Made by a program: the position numbers and the translations under genes
The notes under the pieces: generated by a model
What the model was told of the DNA's origin: nothing
Databases searched by the model: none
The model's input: only the letters and a program-made list of their open reading frames with translations
From: Paragonimus westermani
Taxonomy: Eukaryota; Platyhelminthes; Trematoda; Plagiorchiida; Troglotrematidae
Direction: 5' to 3'
Length of the DNA stretch: 64,000 bases
Assembly: GCA_008508345.1 (NCBI GenBank)
Contig: QNGE01000981.1
Coordinates: forward strand, 89,379-153,378
Part shown: positions 50,220 through 63,600 of the stretch, piece after piece
Numbering within the stretch: the first letter of the stretch is position 1
Layout: each line of letters begins with the position of its first letter

Positions 50220-51640
50220 AGAGTTAGTTGGCCTCACGGCCGCCTTGACATAGGTGAACAGAGCAGTGGGACAATTGGGAAACGTAAAGGCCCCGGGTAA
50301 AATTGGGTAGACTGAGGAAGATTTGAAGCATGGTGGTCTAGCTATGAAGCGCACCCTGCTCCAATTGGTTCACATCATCCTGGAATAGAAATAAATCTCG
50401 CAAGAGTTCAAAGATGCGGTTACTGTACCTAGAGTGAAGAAGTTTCAATGTGAGAAATGGAACGTTACCAATAAACCTGACTGACTACGTACAAGTTGTT
50501 TCGAAATTATGAATTACCAATCGGTCTTAGAAATATTTCAAGTCATTGTACCCTTATTTAAAGCAAGGCGTAATTATTTGTCCGGAAATCGGTCCGCTCA
50601 ATGTTGCCAGAAAGGTTTTATCGCGAACCTAGGCTCAATCGACCTAAGGTTGGAATATTGGAGACGAACGTTCATGAACAACAATGTAAATTCCCGGCCA
50701 GTCGCAGCAGTACTGACATTAGTATCTACCTCAGATGATTTTAGCGGTCACTAACGTATTCTTGTGCACCAACCTATGGTAATAATCCTAACAGCTATCA
50801 TCCGGAAGTTGGAGGACGCTGTCTAAATCAATTGCTGCAAGGATTGGTGCATGCTAAATATTCGACTTTTCAGGGCTCTAAACTGGTTACTTAATTTGAC
50901 CACCTGCAAACGTTTGTTTGCAAACACTAGTGAACTATTTACAGAAGCGAACGAACACGGCACCTTCCCTTATCAAACCCACCTCAAATGAAGGCACTAC
51001 GCCTATGACTTCAACCCGAATGAATGGGGATACTGTGGATGGTGGTTTAGACATCTACTATCTGGGTAGCAATCTGACGAAGGATTTATCCTGGAGTACG
51101 ATCTGATAGCTAGCGGAGCCAAGGCTAACGCTGCCTCTAGAAGTCTTGAAAAGCAACACCTTGAAAGTAACATCAAAAGTGCTTGTGTACGACATTGTCC
51201 ACGCTGTTTTATGGGGCACTGTACCAACATGTGCAACATCTTAACTGCCTTCATTTGCAATCACTGAGGCGCTTCCTAGGAAAGAGTTAATTGGGAGTGA
51301 CACCGAAAATCGCGGTACTTCACCAAGCAAACAGGATATGGATAGAAACTATGCTGACGCTCAACTAATGTCATCAGCTAGGAAACGTACACCGGTTGAC
51401 CAAGGAACGCTTCCCAAAACAGCTGCCACATGAGCAGTTAAAAGCAAGCTAGTGAAACTTTGACGGATTTGGGCTGCGGCACCAAAATTTCATCCAGGTA
51501 AATCTTTCAAGTCGTAATATCGTTCCTTAGATTGTACGGGGAAGCAATCTTTAAAAGGACCGCCTGAAGGAATGCGGTCTAAACGGATGTCTTACAATTA
51601 AATGGCCGACAACTGCGCGGCCGTGTTGCTCAACAGACCG
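50220..51640 (+). mobile_element. Second-family RTE-like LINE, degenerate, in dynein intron
   Basis: Antisense to the dynein gene. Near 50290-50420 a frame reads KAPGKIG, then KHGGLAMKRTLLQLVHIILE and QEFKDAVTVPRVKK, the linker and first RT block of RTE-type elements. Near 51050 YYLGSNLTKDLSW marks the region after the polymerase. Near 51255-51450 a frame contains RRFLGKELIGSD, ADAQLMSSARKRTPVDQG and LPKTAAT, the C-terminal blocks. The block wording differs from the family at 9-21 kb and is closer to that of the LINE end at 36.9 kb, suggesting a separate RTE family. The copy is heavily mutated. Confidence 0.75.
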
Positions 51641-52871
51641 GCATGTTGTCGACGTGATCACAGCGAACCGTCAATAAAGAGATCACAACTGTGTTAAGTG
51701 CAAGTAAGTTAGGTCGATTAAACGTTTTCCTTCCTTACCAACCAACGGCTTAGTAAACCACCTGTTGTCTTTTTTAGAGATATGAGCCATGGTGTCCTTC
51801 AAACTTTCTTTTAACTGGTTTTGCTAGCTAATTTCCAAAAGACGACATTATTCCTAAAAGATTATTTCAAAAAAGTTATTCATCGAAAGACAATAACTGA
51901 GTCGGTGCTCGTGTAATTATGATGCAACATAGTCTTTATCGGCTATAAAGATCTGACAGTTCTCGTCCTTTGAGAAATGAACTATGTTACAAACTGAATG
52001 TATTTTGTAGGTACATCCATTTACGAAGAAATAAGTTTCCATCATTTCAGTTGACGAGAACTAAAGGGAGCAGTGGTCGATATAAGAAGAGAAGTGATAA
52101 CTCCTGGTATCAGAGATCCTCTTAAGTGAATAGTTGAACCAAACACCTGTTTTGACTTTATCGATCTACCCAAAGAAAATATATTAGTGCATGTGTGCAT
52201 AGCTAACAGCCAGTATGAAATAGATCACACGTTTCATAACTGTGGCAGATTACATGCAACAAAAAGTGCATTGTCAGCAAGAACAAACCATAGGCTTAGA
52301 TGACAAACCAGCAAAACTTGTTTGTTCTTATAACAGTAACTTTTGAGACTTGCATATAAATTTCTACCCTACAACCGACCTTCCCCAGTGTGGACTCAAT
52401 AGGTGTCTACACATAGAAAAAAGCCTGCAGCACAACACGTGGCTGTTACATTATGAGCAACAATGAAATGGACCGCATCCACCGTGATCAGTGGGGCGTG
52501 AGTAAATCGAAGGACTCAGTTGAAATGCATGCTTAAAAGCGGTAGCCTGATTGCTGAATGAATAGAGACTGTGACGGATCAGAATGGATTAGTCTTGTTG
52601 GCACCACTAGATGACAGAAAACAACATTAAAATCAGCTGTCCGGAGGGAGCATGTAGCAACATTCGTAAACTGGCCTGTGTGGACAACGCAAAAGGACAA
52701 TCACACGTCACTGCTTCCCGGATCTGACTGCGATGGTTTCTACGCCACGAGGATCCAATGTCTGTGGGATCCGACAGTAAAACTCTAGGGGAATGCTTCC
52801 GTTTGTATTGCCGACGCACACATATGCTGTACAGACTACAGGTAGAAAATAGATCATGAAATCCTACAAAC
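51641..52871. other. Dynein intron sequence, nothing recognised
   Basis: AT-rich sequence right of the LINE fragment up to the GTTTGT donor at 52871. No gene or named repeat was recognised. Confidence 0.4.
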
Positions 52872-53157
52872 CTCTGTGTCCGTGTTTAGATTCCACAAAT
52901 CCAACCGGCCGGAGCAATCAACCGTGGCAAACATGGCCGGATGCAAAGGCGACCAGTCGGCGTCTAACACAATATCCGACGACTCATCGAAAGAATAGAT
53001 TGGCCGTAGATCTTTCATGGACCACAGCTTAACTGTCCAATCGAATGAAGTGGTGAGAAATAGCGAGGAGAAGTTGACGGGACCTTCAGTGCCGTAGGTG
53101 GAGACTGATGTGATCGGTGCTTGATGACCCTCGAGCATCTCAACCACACCTGCTTGA
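52872..53157 (-). CDS. DYNC1I: Dynein intermediate chain, exon: WD40 repeats
   Basis: A 286-base exon. The acceptor CTATAG ends at 53158, and the exon's first T completes an Asn codon begun in the previous exon. The donor is G|GTTTGT at 52871, a weaker but usable site, leaving phase 0. It encodes [18 protein letters not shown], then [15 protein letters not shown], then [19 protein letters not shown] and [12 protein letters not shown]. All align with two successive WD repeats of cytoplasmic dynein intermediate chains, including the strongly conserved [10 protein letters not shown] blade. Confidence 0.95.
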
Positions 53158-56100
53158 CTATAGCGATATAAAAAAACGGAGAATAGGCAACCAGTTATGA
53201 ATAAGAATGAATAATATGGCAATAAGCAACACGCACAAGTTTAGTATCAATCGACATTTCAGGAAACCTGAGAATAATTTTGTGTCAGGTAATCTCCAAG
53301 TTTGTCAGCGGGAAAGACGTTGTCGTGAACGCCCACAGCAATCACATTCGACACCATTCAGTTTGATGAAAATTACAACTCGACGGGGCGCGCGGGTAGC
53401 AGTAAAGAATAAGAATGCCATTCCAAATGCAACTTGAGGGTTTCAGAAGACAGAAGTGTGAGAAACGGTGACGATCGAGATCCGGTAAGAAAGAAAATGT
53501 CATTACTGCCGAGCCCGTTTTATATTCAGGGTAAGCAGTCCGTAGAATTCCATTTTCATTCAGATCCGGTAAGTTGGTAATAGTGTCATCTATTAGTTGA
53601 AAGTTAAAGGCATCCTGAGCTCCCTTGTTCTGGTTTCAGAACCCAAGGTTATGGACGCAAAAAATAAGTGAGACAGTAGGCAGGTTCATAATTAACACAT
53701 TTATACGAGAAAAAGATTGTAGAGAGGAGCAGGGATCCAAAGGTTGAGAGTAACTGTTAAGTGCATCCAGCACCTGAACTCAAACAACACCGGTGAACCT
53801 CTATGCTGTTCAAAAAAGCCGCCGTGAGACGTTGTAAGAGCAAAACCTTAGTTTAGAATTGGAAAAGTCGAATACACACCTGACAACTATGCTTTCTATC
53901 TGAATTTCGTTGATGTGTACATTTTCGAAGTTAACGAGCCAAATTACGAGTAGCAAAGCAAGAAAACTGGACCGTCTTCTCCTGCCTAACGATATGTGAC
54001 ATTTAACTACGACCTATTCATAAATCTGTGCGAGAATTATCAGCACGGTTTGTAAACAAGTGGTTTCAATGTTACAATTAGTGCTACATTTGGTCTTGCG
54101 AGCCTGTGTGAAATGTAAAAAAATCTCTTCTACGAAATAAAGCACTGTACTTAACAAACCAAACAATGAAAGTATTCGGCTTTTGCTCTGTGTCCTGGCA
54201 TTGTATGAAAAATTGCTTAAGCGTCCTATGGTCAAGATACCACTGGAAACTGCTGTCAAAGTACTAAACAGAAGGCCTAACAAGCAGCCAATATACCATA
54301 GTAATGCGAAAAGGTAGAATAGAAAAGTGTACTGGAAAAATGTTTTTGTTACCTCCCGTTAGATTACCTAATTAACCATCAGCACTCATGATCGGTATCC
54401 TTAGTGACGCCCAAAATCAACTTGAGATACGTAGTCTACCAAAGTCGATCTACGCTAGACAAAAGATATGATGCCGTCCATCTGCTATCAACTACGTCAA
54501 CCAAACACAGCCAACTACTACAGGGTTACGGTATCCAACCAACCTCAATTACTCTACTGATGACTGGGTCACCAGCAGAAAACAGCAGGTGTTTCAACAA
54601 AACAATCTTCACTCTAACTTGGCAGCTAATTCTAGTGCACTCCAAGAAGTTACTTTGCTATGTTTTCCATTGTCAGCTTACACACGTGAAATACCATCAT
54701 CAAACAACAAATGTGCTCTTCAGACATGCGGATGACATTGTTTTGGAGCCTTTTCATTACACTTCTAATATGACTGTTGAAAAGTGGGTTGTTTACAATG
54801 AACGAGTAGCCAAAGAATCGTAACCTGTTTCCGCTAGTTAATAATAAACATCACGAAACAACACATGGCGTTACATGATTAAAGTGTGTCCAGACCTTGA
54901 GCGTTATCGTTCAAATATGTAACAACAAACGTATAACACAATATGTACTGCTACCATCATGTGAACAGACTAGCTTTTTATGTAGCTCGTTTGAAACAAT
55001 CCACCCCTTTTCCCTTATTTCACTTCAAGGTTTATTGTTACACTATTCTCCCATGGGTTTTCAGGGTCTTTTAAGGGTCTCAGGCTAATGTACTGGCATC
55101 AATCATACACATAAACGTTTGTGTCACGTCGTATTTAAAAGCATACAAGAAGTTTGACGAATAAATCCTCCGTGAAACCAGTCATCCCTTATTTCCAGAC
55201 CAAGTCCAATCAGTGTTCCGTATGAATCACTAACCAGAATTCATTTAAGAAACCCTGAACTACATAGGTACGTGCAGAAAGGAATGGACAAACTATACGA
55301 TCGTGAATGGATGAAAGTCGAGGCGCTTGGATGTTAGTTAGACTTCTATCAGTCGATCACAAATCTGCGAGGTCAACAGACCAATTGGTACCTAGCCATT
55401 TGATTATCACAACACATGGATAGAATGGGGGCGGAAAGGACAACAGATAAGTTACCGTGTGCTACTAGATCTGTAAACTGACCGTAAGAAAATCCTTACA
55501 AAGTGAGTGTTCTTACTCACTACAATTTCGTTATTTGTATAAAACATGTTCACCCATCATTGAACCAGGTCGATGGGAACCGATAAACATAACGGACACG
55601 CATCGGAACACACATAGGTGGCGGATGATGAGTATATTTTGGACGCGAAGAATAAATAAAACACTCTGTACATGTACATTCTGAGTTGTTTGTTTTATGC
55701 TGTGCCGCATAGTTGCTGTGGCAACTCTTCTGAAGGTCATTAGAACGTACATGTTATATAGTTAGGGGCACCTGGACTGGGTACAGCCTTCACACGCAGA
55801 TGTGATGTGGTGGAAATCCTGCACTCAAATATCGTAGGATATCTTTCATAACGCAATATCATTTGTCACAACCAATTGAGTCTTATGTAAATTGCAAGTC
55901 AACGTAGGCGAACGTACGTTCTCCGGAAGAATGGTAACAATATTTTCGCATGCGAACGAGACCCAAGGGTAGTGCTAGAAACAAATTACACAGCGATAAC
56001 TGAAAACACGAAAAATACTAAACCCATTGGAAAAAATTGCGGAAACCTCTACCTTGAAGGTTTTAGAAGTTTTATTATCGGCAGATAAGTAGATATTCCT

Positions 56101-58088
56101 CTCACTACTGAAACCAAAGTGTTGTGGTGAAAGACACGTGCTACGGCACTAAATCGATCTTTCGTTTTTTGATAATACTACCCACAACCCAGTTACATTT
56201 AACACATTGGATAAACACAGGCATGGTGGATTGTAACAGTCCACTATGAGAGCCTCGGTAATAACAATTTTGAATGCTGCTCTCCCTCTCACTTCCACAG
56301 CACTCCTTGATGAGTTAACACGCAGATGGGACTCAAATAATAGGCCATATCATTCAATCGTAATACTGCTTCCACATCCACTGTTGCGGTAGTTTGTGTT
56401 ATCTCGGGGTTTATTCTTAGTTCGCGTGGTGTTAGCAAATGTCTGGGGAAAGTGATCATTTGTCCCCGGAACATCACTTTGTCACGTGGTGAACGAATCC
56501 ATTGATCGGTGTGGCGCATTAAAAATGTCCCCAGGTTTCGGTCACGATCTGCCATGGTTTCCCAATAATTAACACATCATACGCGGAACACGTGACTTCT
56601 CTCAATTCGTGAGGGGCCTGGATTAAGCGTTTCTCAAACAGTTACGTCGGTCACTAACAGTGCCAACTTGATTGCCATCTTCCTTAACGTAGCAGCTTGT
56701 TCAAGTGATCGACAACGATTTGCTGTAGCCTTACGGGGATTATTAGTTGACCTCCTATAGATGAGTTCGTTCATCCAAAGTCCTTTACACTTGTACAAAA
56801 AGAATATCGTCTGAAAACTACTTTGTTTTCATTGTTGGTCAGTTAATCGCATCAATGATAGTCGCAAAACTACATGCCTGGAACCGATTCGAACGGCTGG
56901 AGACAAACGACATCAAAGACCTCACAATTTGGGGAGGACTGTGTGCGGCCAAGTGATAGAACGTTTCGAACTGGGAGAATGACTGTTATTGGGAAACGGA
57001 GAGAGTAATTTGGAAGCGATAATTTTCATTACCATTGCTGTTGCACGCAAGCCCAAGAACAAGTTGCGCGACGTTTAAAGATCAGATAATAATCACAGTT
57101 GACGAAAAGAGAATGAACAGGTCAAAATTAAAGGAACAGAGTAATCCATACACTCCTGGAAAGAAAGAGAGGGTGAGTTAGAGCACTCAACTCCCACGAA
57201 CCATGCGCATGCATGCATATCCGTGGACAAATCATACGGTCGCGGTTGAGTACCATCAGTTAGCCATCTCGAACCTGACATGGAAAGAGCACACCTTCAG
57301 CTCACGACTGGTCGCGCGTTCATATGCGTTCGTTTCCCTATCACCACTGATAGTTTTTTTTCACAGTAAACGTTATGCGGCAGGTCGTTGTAGGTCAAAT
57401 CACTGACGGTGTGATTCTACTTTTAGTTGACTATTTAGCAGTTCACACATAGATGGAATCGTCATCATTTTGCATTGTGGAATATCTAATGTGATCATCA
57501 GATGAACTGCTCTTGAGTCTCCACGCGCGTGCTCTTTCACCTAGCTTTTTGTGAAGTCGTGATTCATCAGCCCGCCTTCTATAGTATAATCGGTTGCGCA
57601 ATCATGGCCACTAACGATCAGTACGCCGACCTCGATGGAATTGCACTGAGTTCAATGGAATGACGGTTGACTGAACAGAGTGAAATCACAGGCCTCTTCC
57701 AATCTTGAAGGTACACACTGTATCTGGGCTGTGCAAATCACACACTATTTGAAGACGAATGGAAAACTGCTTGCCATCTGTTGCTCGGATTTGACGAGTA
57801 TGGCGGCGCCTAACTTGCTCCATTAAGCTACGTCCCTAAAACACAGCCCGCTGTTTGCCTCCAGAATAATCAATAGAATGAACACTTTTGCTTACTACTA
57901 AGCAAGCAAACACTCTTGTGATGTCAACCCTGTGCAGTAACAGCCTGAATGAACATCATGAACACCTCTATGTTACATAAAAAACACGAATCGAAAAGAA
58001 ACACTGCAGAAAGAAGATGGTATAGCAACTCAATAAACTGGACTATGAGAAACTGGTCCTCAATAAAACTATACTGATCCGTACTCAC
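53158..58088 (-). other. DYNC1I: Dynein intermediate chain intron, 4.9 kb
   Basis: Bounded by GTGAGT at 58088-58083 and CTATAG ending at 53158. Apart from the possible membrane-protein frame at 54014-54331, I recognise nothing in it. The + strand frame at 54404-54823 resembles no known protein. Confidence 0.85.
54014..54331 (-). CDS. Possible exon of an unidentified membrane protein, nested in a dynein intron
   Basis: A - strand frame of 105 residues, preceded by a good acceptor (ACATTTTTCCAG ending at 54332), runs to a TAG at 54014. It has a hydrophobic segment (FLFYLFALLWYIGCLLGLLF) and a second one containing LFGLLSTVLYFVEEIFL. The layout resembles the last two membrane helices of MARVEL-type four-helix proteins, but this is a likeness of pattern only. 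It sits on the same strand within an intron of the dynein gene. It could be a nested gene, a decayed retroposed exon, or chance. Confidence 0.22.
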   Translation of the reverse strand, partial: YTFLFYLFALLWYIGCLLGLLFSTLTAVSSGILTIGRLSNFSYNARTQSKSRILSLFGLLSTVLYFVEEIFLHFTQARKTKCSTNCNIETTCLQTVLIILAQIYE

Positions 58089-58391
58089 TTGCCATGTCGT
58101 GAACCCGTGTACACCCGGCCGTCCTCCGATCCGATCAAGAAATTATTGACGTCCTGTTGAAAGAAACTGAGCGACGTAGTGGCAACCGGTCGAGTTTGTC
58201 GGTACGTCAGTTCCATGGACTGTTGCGGTTGACTGAGCATGTCCAAACTCCATGAGCACATCTTACCGTCGGAGCTCACACTGATCAGATTGTGAGCATT
58301 CTGCGTGCCCACAATCATGACGCCGTGAACAGGATGGGTGTGAGCAGTCGCTGACAATACAGTTCGTTGTACAGGAGTGCGTTTTGCAGTC
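58089..58391 (-). CDS. DYNC1I: Dynein intermediate chain, exon: WD40 repeats
   Basis: A 303-base exon. The acceptor CTGTCTAG ends at 58392, and the first G completes the Arg codon from the previous exon. The donor GTGAGT at 58088 leaves two bases of a codon. It encodes [20 protein letters not shown], then [20 protein letters not shown] and [15 protein letters not shown], then [20 protein letters not shown]. This is near-colinear with the human protein over two WD repeats. The segment is among the most conserved of the family and leaves no doubt about identity. Confidence 0.96.
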
Positions 58392-60310
58392 CTAGACAGA
58401 AGGCAGCACAAGGATGGTGATTCGGCTCAAAGTCGTTCAAAATACACAGGCTTGTACGAACCAACGGTCGCAGTAAGTGCTAGAACAATTATGGTTAGAG
58501 AAAACCTGACAATGAACTAAGTACAGTCGCGTGGGGTAATGGAGAACAACTGCAACCCGATGAACAGCTGCAGAAGTATACGCCGAAAGCCTTCGTTCAA
58601 GTCATCCTCAAATCCTCAAACCAATCACGAAACTGAATGAGTAGTTCTCATTTGATGCCAATTATAATCGATCACTTGATTCTTCAGGAGCTGCGTGAAA
58701 ATTATTATCAATGTATTACTGAAGCTCACCTAGTTGACTGTTCTTCAATCGTTGAAAGGGTGAACATGAAAAAAGTTGGAAATTCAACTCTAGGGGCATC
58801 TAGGACGTATCCATGTCTCGAGCTGAACTTGGCTCGAACAGGTGACACAGACGCATGTTCGCCAAAGATATCAGTACGTGGACGGCTTAGCATCAGTTCA
58901 AAGCGGTGTTCAATTCAGTCCCTAAGGTGCTAAGCCTAAAAAATTGTTGGCCGAGAGAGAAGTCAGGAGAAACCAATCAAAATAGCAGGATCAAACAGTG
59001 ACAAGAAATCTAATTAGGTTGGAAGGCCTTGTGCCCACACAGAGATCGTCGATTCGAATCTTGTCCAGATTATCTTTTCCGAATAAGTGGAAACAGGGTA
59101 GAAACAACTGATGTAGTGTAGTGGTCAGACAATGAGCACGGTGAGACATTTTTGTCACAAGTCCAACACTTTGTAACCGTAATCAGTGCAAACTAACAAC
59201 CTGGAGTTCAGCGTGTCCATTCAAACGAAGCGGACTGTTAACACACACACACAAACAAACAAACAAACAACTGAAATAGTCTTACTTCTTGACATCGAAT
59301 TTTGAGTGAGTAGTACGTGTTTCTGAAATGACTGTACCCACCAAACATAGACAGCCAGATGGCTATCAGACACCTCATGATCTCGTGACCGCAGGTCCAC
59401 TCGGTGACACGACGGGCGTTGGAGTGAATCAACAAAAAAATCGATGAAAAAAACAGCGATCGGGTTCAGAATTTCCATGCAGCTCAAAAAATGGGATTTG
59501 ATTGACTAAATTGAACACCACTTCTATATGATCGTAGCTTTTATAGTTAAACAGACTATTCATCCAGCCTTTATGAAAGGAGGCGTTAGACTCGAGCTTC
59601 GGTCGGGCTAGAGCACGCTACTAGTATACGTCCTTGCCAAGGCTGAAATTCGAACTCTGACTACGCTTTCATGATTTAAGTATGTTCACCACTGTGCTGT
59701 TGACCCCATACAGAACAGTGCCAAATTATCAACGTAAAACGCCGGAATTCAAATCCAACGAATACCAAAGATACACATCGCTGGCGAGCTATAACAAAAG
59801 CAAAACTCGAGCCTGGTGACTGTGTTCCTAAGGCGCACACGTTAGAGTCTACGTGAATGCGAGGGCTGCTAGCCAGTAATGTTCAATATACAACCTCCAC
59901 GTTATGTATTCTATCATGCCTTAACACTGATCTGATTGGACACCGTTCAAGTCGACGAACAAACAGATTCGCATACCTGTCTTCGTCTGCGTAAAAAGTG
60001 ACCAGTCTTGACACTCGATAACTGTAGCCTCTGTCCTGTTGATGCGTGTTGGCAGGTACACAACTAAGCGTACGACTTCCGTGGGAAGAATTGATTCACA
60101 TTACTAGCGGCATTTTCAAAAAGTAGCCAGGAGCAAAGCGGGTTGTGTAAGTGAGGTTTATAAGTAGACATCCCGAAAGAACACTCCGCACCCAGCAGCG
60201 TTACCGCCACATAGTGCATTACAAAAAATCGCTCGATCTATGGAAAGAAGAAAAAACAATAGGCAAACACCAACTTTGAAATCCTAAATGACAAAGCAGT
60301 TTAAACCCAC
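58392..60310 (-). other. DYNC1I: Dynein intermediate chain intron with (AC)n/(CAAA)n repeat
   Basis: 1,919 bp from the GTGGGT donor at 60310 to the TAG acceptor at 58392. It contains an ACACAC/CAAACAAA simple repeat at 59240-59271. Short tRNA-promoter-like strings near 59045 and 59115 do not form a tRNA. Confidence 0.85.
59240..59271. repeat. (AC)n(CAAA)n simple repeat
   Basis: Six AC units followed by about five CAAA units. Confidence 0.95.
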
Positions 60311-60628
60311 CGGTTATCCCACAAGACTATCTGCCCCGAATAAGTTCCGCCGATTACCAAGTTCGGATGATAAGTAGCCAAAGTGGCTGAGGTTACAGGC
60401 GACTGGCAATGGAAAATGTATTCCGGTGTGTTTTTCTGATATTTCAAGTTCCAAATTAGGCACACCCCATGAGGTTCGTGCGGTGCATCTTCGTTAGAGT
60501 GATAAGCTCCGAGCAATAATTCCGGGAAACTTGGGGACCAATCCAGTGCAGTAACACAACGACGTTTTGACCATCGGTCATCATAGAAATCACGACCAAA
60601 TCGTAGCAGTTGATGGCGCTGTGAGGCA
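60311..60628 (-). CDS. DYNC1I: Dynein intermediate chain, most 5' exon found: start of WD40 propeller
   Basis: A 318-base exon of the cytoplasmic dynein 1 intermediate chain, the subunit that links the motor to dynactin and its light chains. The acceptor TTTTACAG ends at 60629 and the donor GTGGGT starts at 60310. It enters with the last base of a codon and leaves with two. It encodes [20 protein letters not shown], then [20 protein letters not shown], then [20 protein letters not shown] and [20 protein letters not shown]. This matches the first WD repeats of the family almost block for block. With the four downstream exons it yields 393 C-terminal residues, roughly 60% of a usual family member. 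The N-terminal coiled coil, p150-Glued and light-chain binding regions are not in the recognised exons. Confidence 0.96.
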
Positions 60629-63600
60629 CTGTAAAAGAGAGAAACTGATAACAGCAAGACGTTCACAATGACAGCAAACGAGGTCCAAAGGAAATACGAT
60701 CCCTCAGGCTGAGGACAGCATTCGTGGTAAACTGTTGGTGGCGATAAACTTCCCAATGAGATGAAACGTACATGGAGACAGACGTTACAAGAACCTTCCT
60801 CTTAGAGAACGTAAGACATTTCCTATATTTTTGGGCCACAAATTCAAGACCGATCAATACGTGGAAATATGCACCGAGGGGAACATGTAAAACAAAAATA
60901 TGGGATATATTATTGGCTAGGGAGTGCTTAACAAAAACTAATGAACGTGAAATAAGGTGTACAGGTTCACGGGGAAATTGTGAAAAGCGATCAACAGTGT
61001 TAAAGTGAGTCAAGTTTTCGAGGATGCGGCCGCCGAAAATTCGTCAAGAACGGAGAGGCACAGTTTCAGACGTAACGAATCAAGTTGCCTCACAACGAGA
61101 AATCTCGCGGTTAGGAGGGATGTACCCTGAGGAGAATAAAACGAAAATCCGCCAGACTAGATCGATTGAATTGAAGCCGGTCAAGTGTAAAGCAACCGGT
61201 AAACACAAAAATTGTGTTTAAGGGTACCTGGTTAAAATAATAGACTAAAGAGTCGTGATGAACTAGCCTAGGATACTGCAGTGCACAAGGAGACAGCGAT
61301 CAATATTCTATGACAGAAACCAACATGAAATATAAAGAAGGCCAGAGGAACAGGTCACAGTCTACACATTTCACAACTTGGAGAAGGGGTATATGTTCAG
61401 TTTTGCTTAACTCAATGGTTACCTCATCCATGGCGTTCCCCACTTGATAGTACAGTTACGTGGAACCGGCGATATTTCCGGGATTCGACTGTATTATCCA
61501 TAGTCAAACACAGAAATGAAGCAAATACAGTGTAAGGTGTTCTTTGGGCATGAGATCGAGATGTGCGAACTGACAATCGAATAGCAAGACTAATAGTTAC
61601 TGTGTGTCTATCGCGGATCGATGAGAAAGGATTACCTACGTCAAAGAACCAATGTTAACGACAGGTTGGTGGTGACAAGCAGGTACAGTCACATCGGATT
61701 TGTGTTTCCACAAAAACGGCAAAGTTCGTTTCCTTATTATTGTATATATTTAGTGCATTATTCAATTTTTGCGGCGTTTCATTTGAGAATAGATGATTGG
61801 CGAACCGGTATATGAACAGTACGGCGGAAGAGCGAACGATACTTTGATTTTGAAAAATCAATGAAACGAGTAAGTATGAATCGAGTAAAACAGCATACAA
61901 TCATAGAAAGCCAAAAGTCATTCTGAAGTGGATTGGTGTCGCATAACATTGATGTTTCTGGATAGTTTTTCAATTAAAGAAAGGGAGTATAATTAGAAGT
62001 AATGCACATACGTCCATGTCAGATGATGCTGATCTGATTCACAAACATCCGAGTAGTTGGAAAGGTGGAATCAATGTAGGCTACGTAAAGTATGGAAGCC
62101 CGATTTTAAAAAAACGAGAGCAAGTGATCATAGGAACGAGAATCAAGCGAGGCACATTCAAATCATTCTACAAACAAGATCCGATCCATCAGATCAGAAA
62201 TGCACACCAGACTGGCAACGAACGAATAGTGAGAGAAGAGAAGAATGGCGAGGAAAACATATCGGTCAGTTAGGCGTTTCAATTGTTTGTCGACCGCTGG
62301 TGAAACTTAAACGGCAAACAAAGTGACACAGGGCAGTGCTAGTAATCCCACGTAAAAAGGCGTTAAAAAACTGCGAGGGTGAAAACTGACAAGAAGAATT
62401 TTACATAGATGGTGTACATACAAAATGACTGTTCGATACGTTTTATCTTAAAGGCAATGCAAACGTCTAGGCTGAAACCTAAGTTGTCCGCAGTTGGGAC
62501 AAGCATATTCATTAGACTCCTTTCCAAACGAGATCCGGTAGACGAAGTTGTCACAGGAAAGCTCAAAAAACCAGCCGAATCAGCTCACACTGCGACGCGA
62601 CTGTGCGCCAGCTTCCGATTCAACTCCGTTGTCAGGTTTTAAATCGAGGATAAAATGTAACTTTGTGTAAACTCACTTGTTTGCACGAGTCGAGTAGAAT
62701 ATATCGGTCGTTTATCAGAATAAGTGAACATCACCTGTGTGTTGTAACAAGTGTGCAACAAACAGTCTTGAACGGGATTGTTGTTAGGTTTACCGAATCT
62801 AATCACTCTGCTAGTAAGAAAGACGCCTTTCAGTTTGTACACCGACAGCCTAGAGGCCGATATGAGCCGAGCGAAATTCCGGACGTTAACGGTTGCTGAA
62901 ACCATCAACATCTGACTGCGCGACTCACACAAAAGGTTCGCGTGGACACTTAAATAACTCCGGTATGCAATTTCTCAAACTCATCATTTGAAACGATGAT
63001 CGCATAATTATTAACAAAAACGTAGTACGTGATATTCATTGCCTTATTTCCTTACCCACTTGAATACCGCTACTAAACTTGTTATACTGCGCCTGATCTG
63101 ATGATCAAACACGGGAAATAACTTTTTGCCCAATATATTGTTATGCTGATGACTGATAAGAATTATCGAACGACTTACAAAAAAAACAGCAAAAGAATTC
63201 AGAGACGAGGTTTGTTTGACGTGAACAAATTGTGACTGTACTCGCAATCTATCTTGACAATGAGTTCCTTGAAATTTTGCGTCAACCAAAAAATTCAGCA
63301 AATGCTTTATTTACCAGAAATCATGATAGGTGTAACAGAATATGAAAGACCTAGGCTGCGCTAAATCTGTAAATGTTGGACGGTGACAAAACAGAGGACA
63401 AACGTTGTAAGATTCAGGTTGTACTGTCAATGACAGCAAACTCCTAGAGAGTGTACAACTTCTTTTGCACACAACATGTAGACCGCACAATTTAGTAGTT
63501 CAGATTGACGTTCTCTTTGTTTCCGCAGTACAACGTCGTCGTCATTAAAGCTCACATGAGCACTAAATTCAGAACAGTGACAGCTTTTTAGTGAGCCTAC

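Noticed and set aside
54404..54823. + strand frame of 139 residues with HADDIVL resembling an RT core
   Set aside because: No other reverse transcriptase block is present around it in any frame.
59005..59130. tRNA-promoter-like strings (GATTCGAATC; GTGTAGTGGTCAG)
   Set aside because: The A-like and B-like boxes are in the wrong order for one gene, and no cloverleaf forms.
62590..62645. Candidate upstream dynein exon before GTGAGC on the - strand
   Set aside because: There is no acceptor upstream. The frame with the right exit phase has a stop just before, and the sequence does not convincingly match the family.
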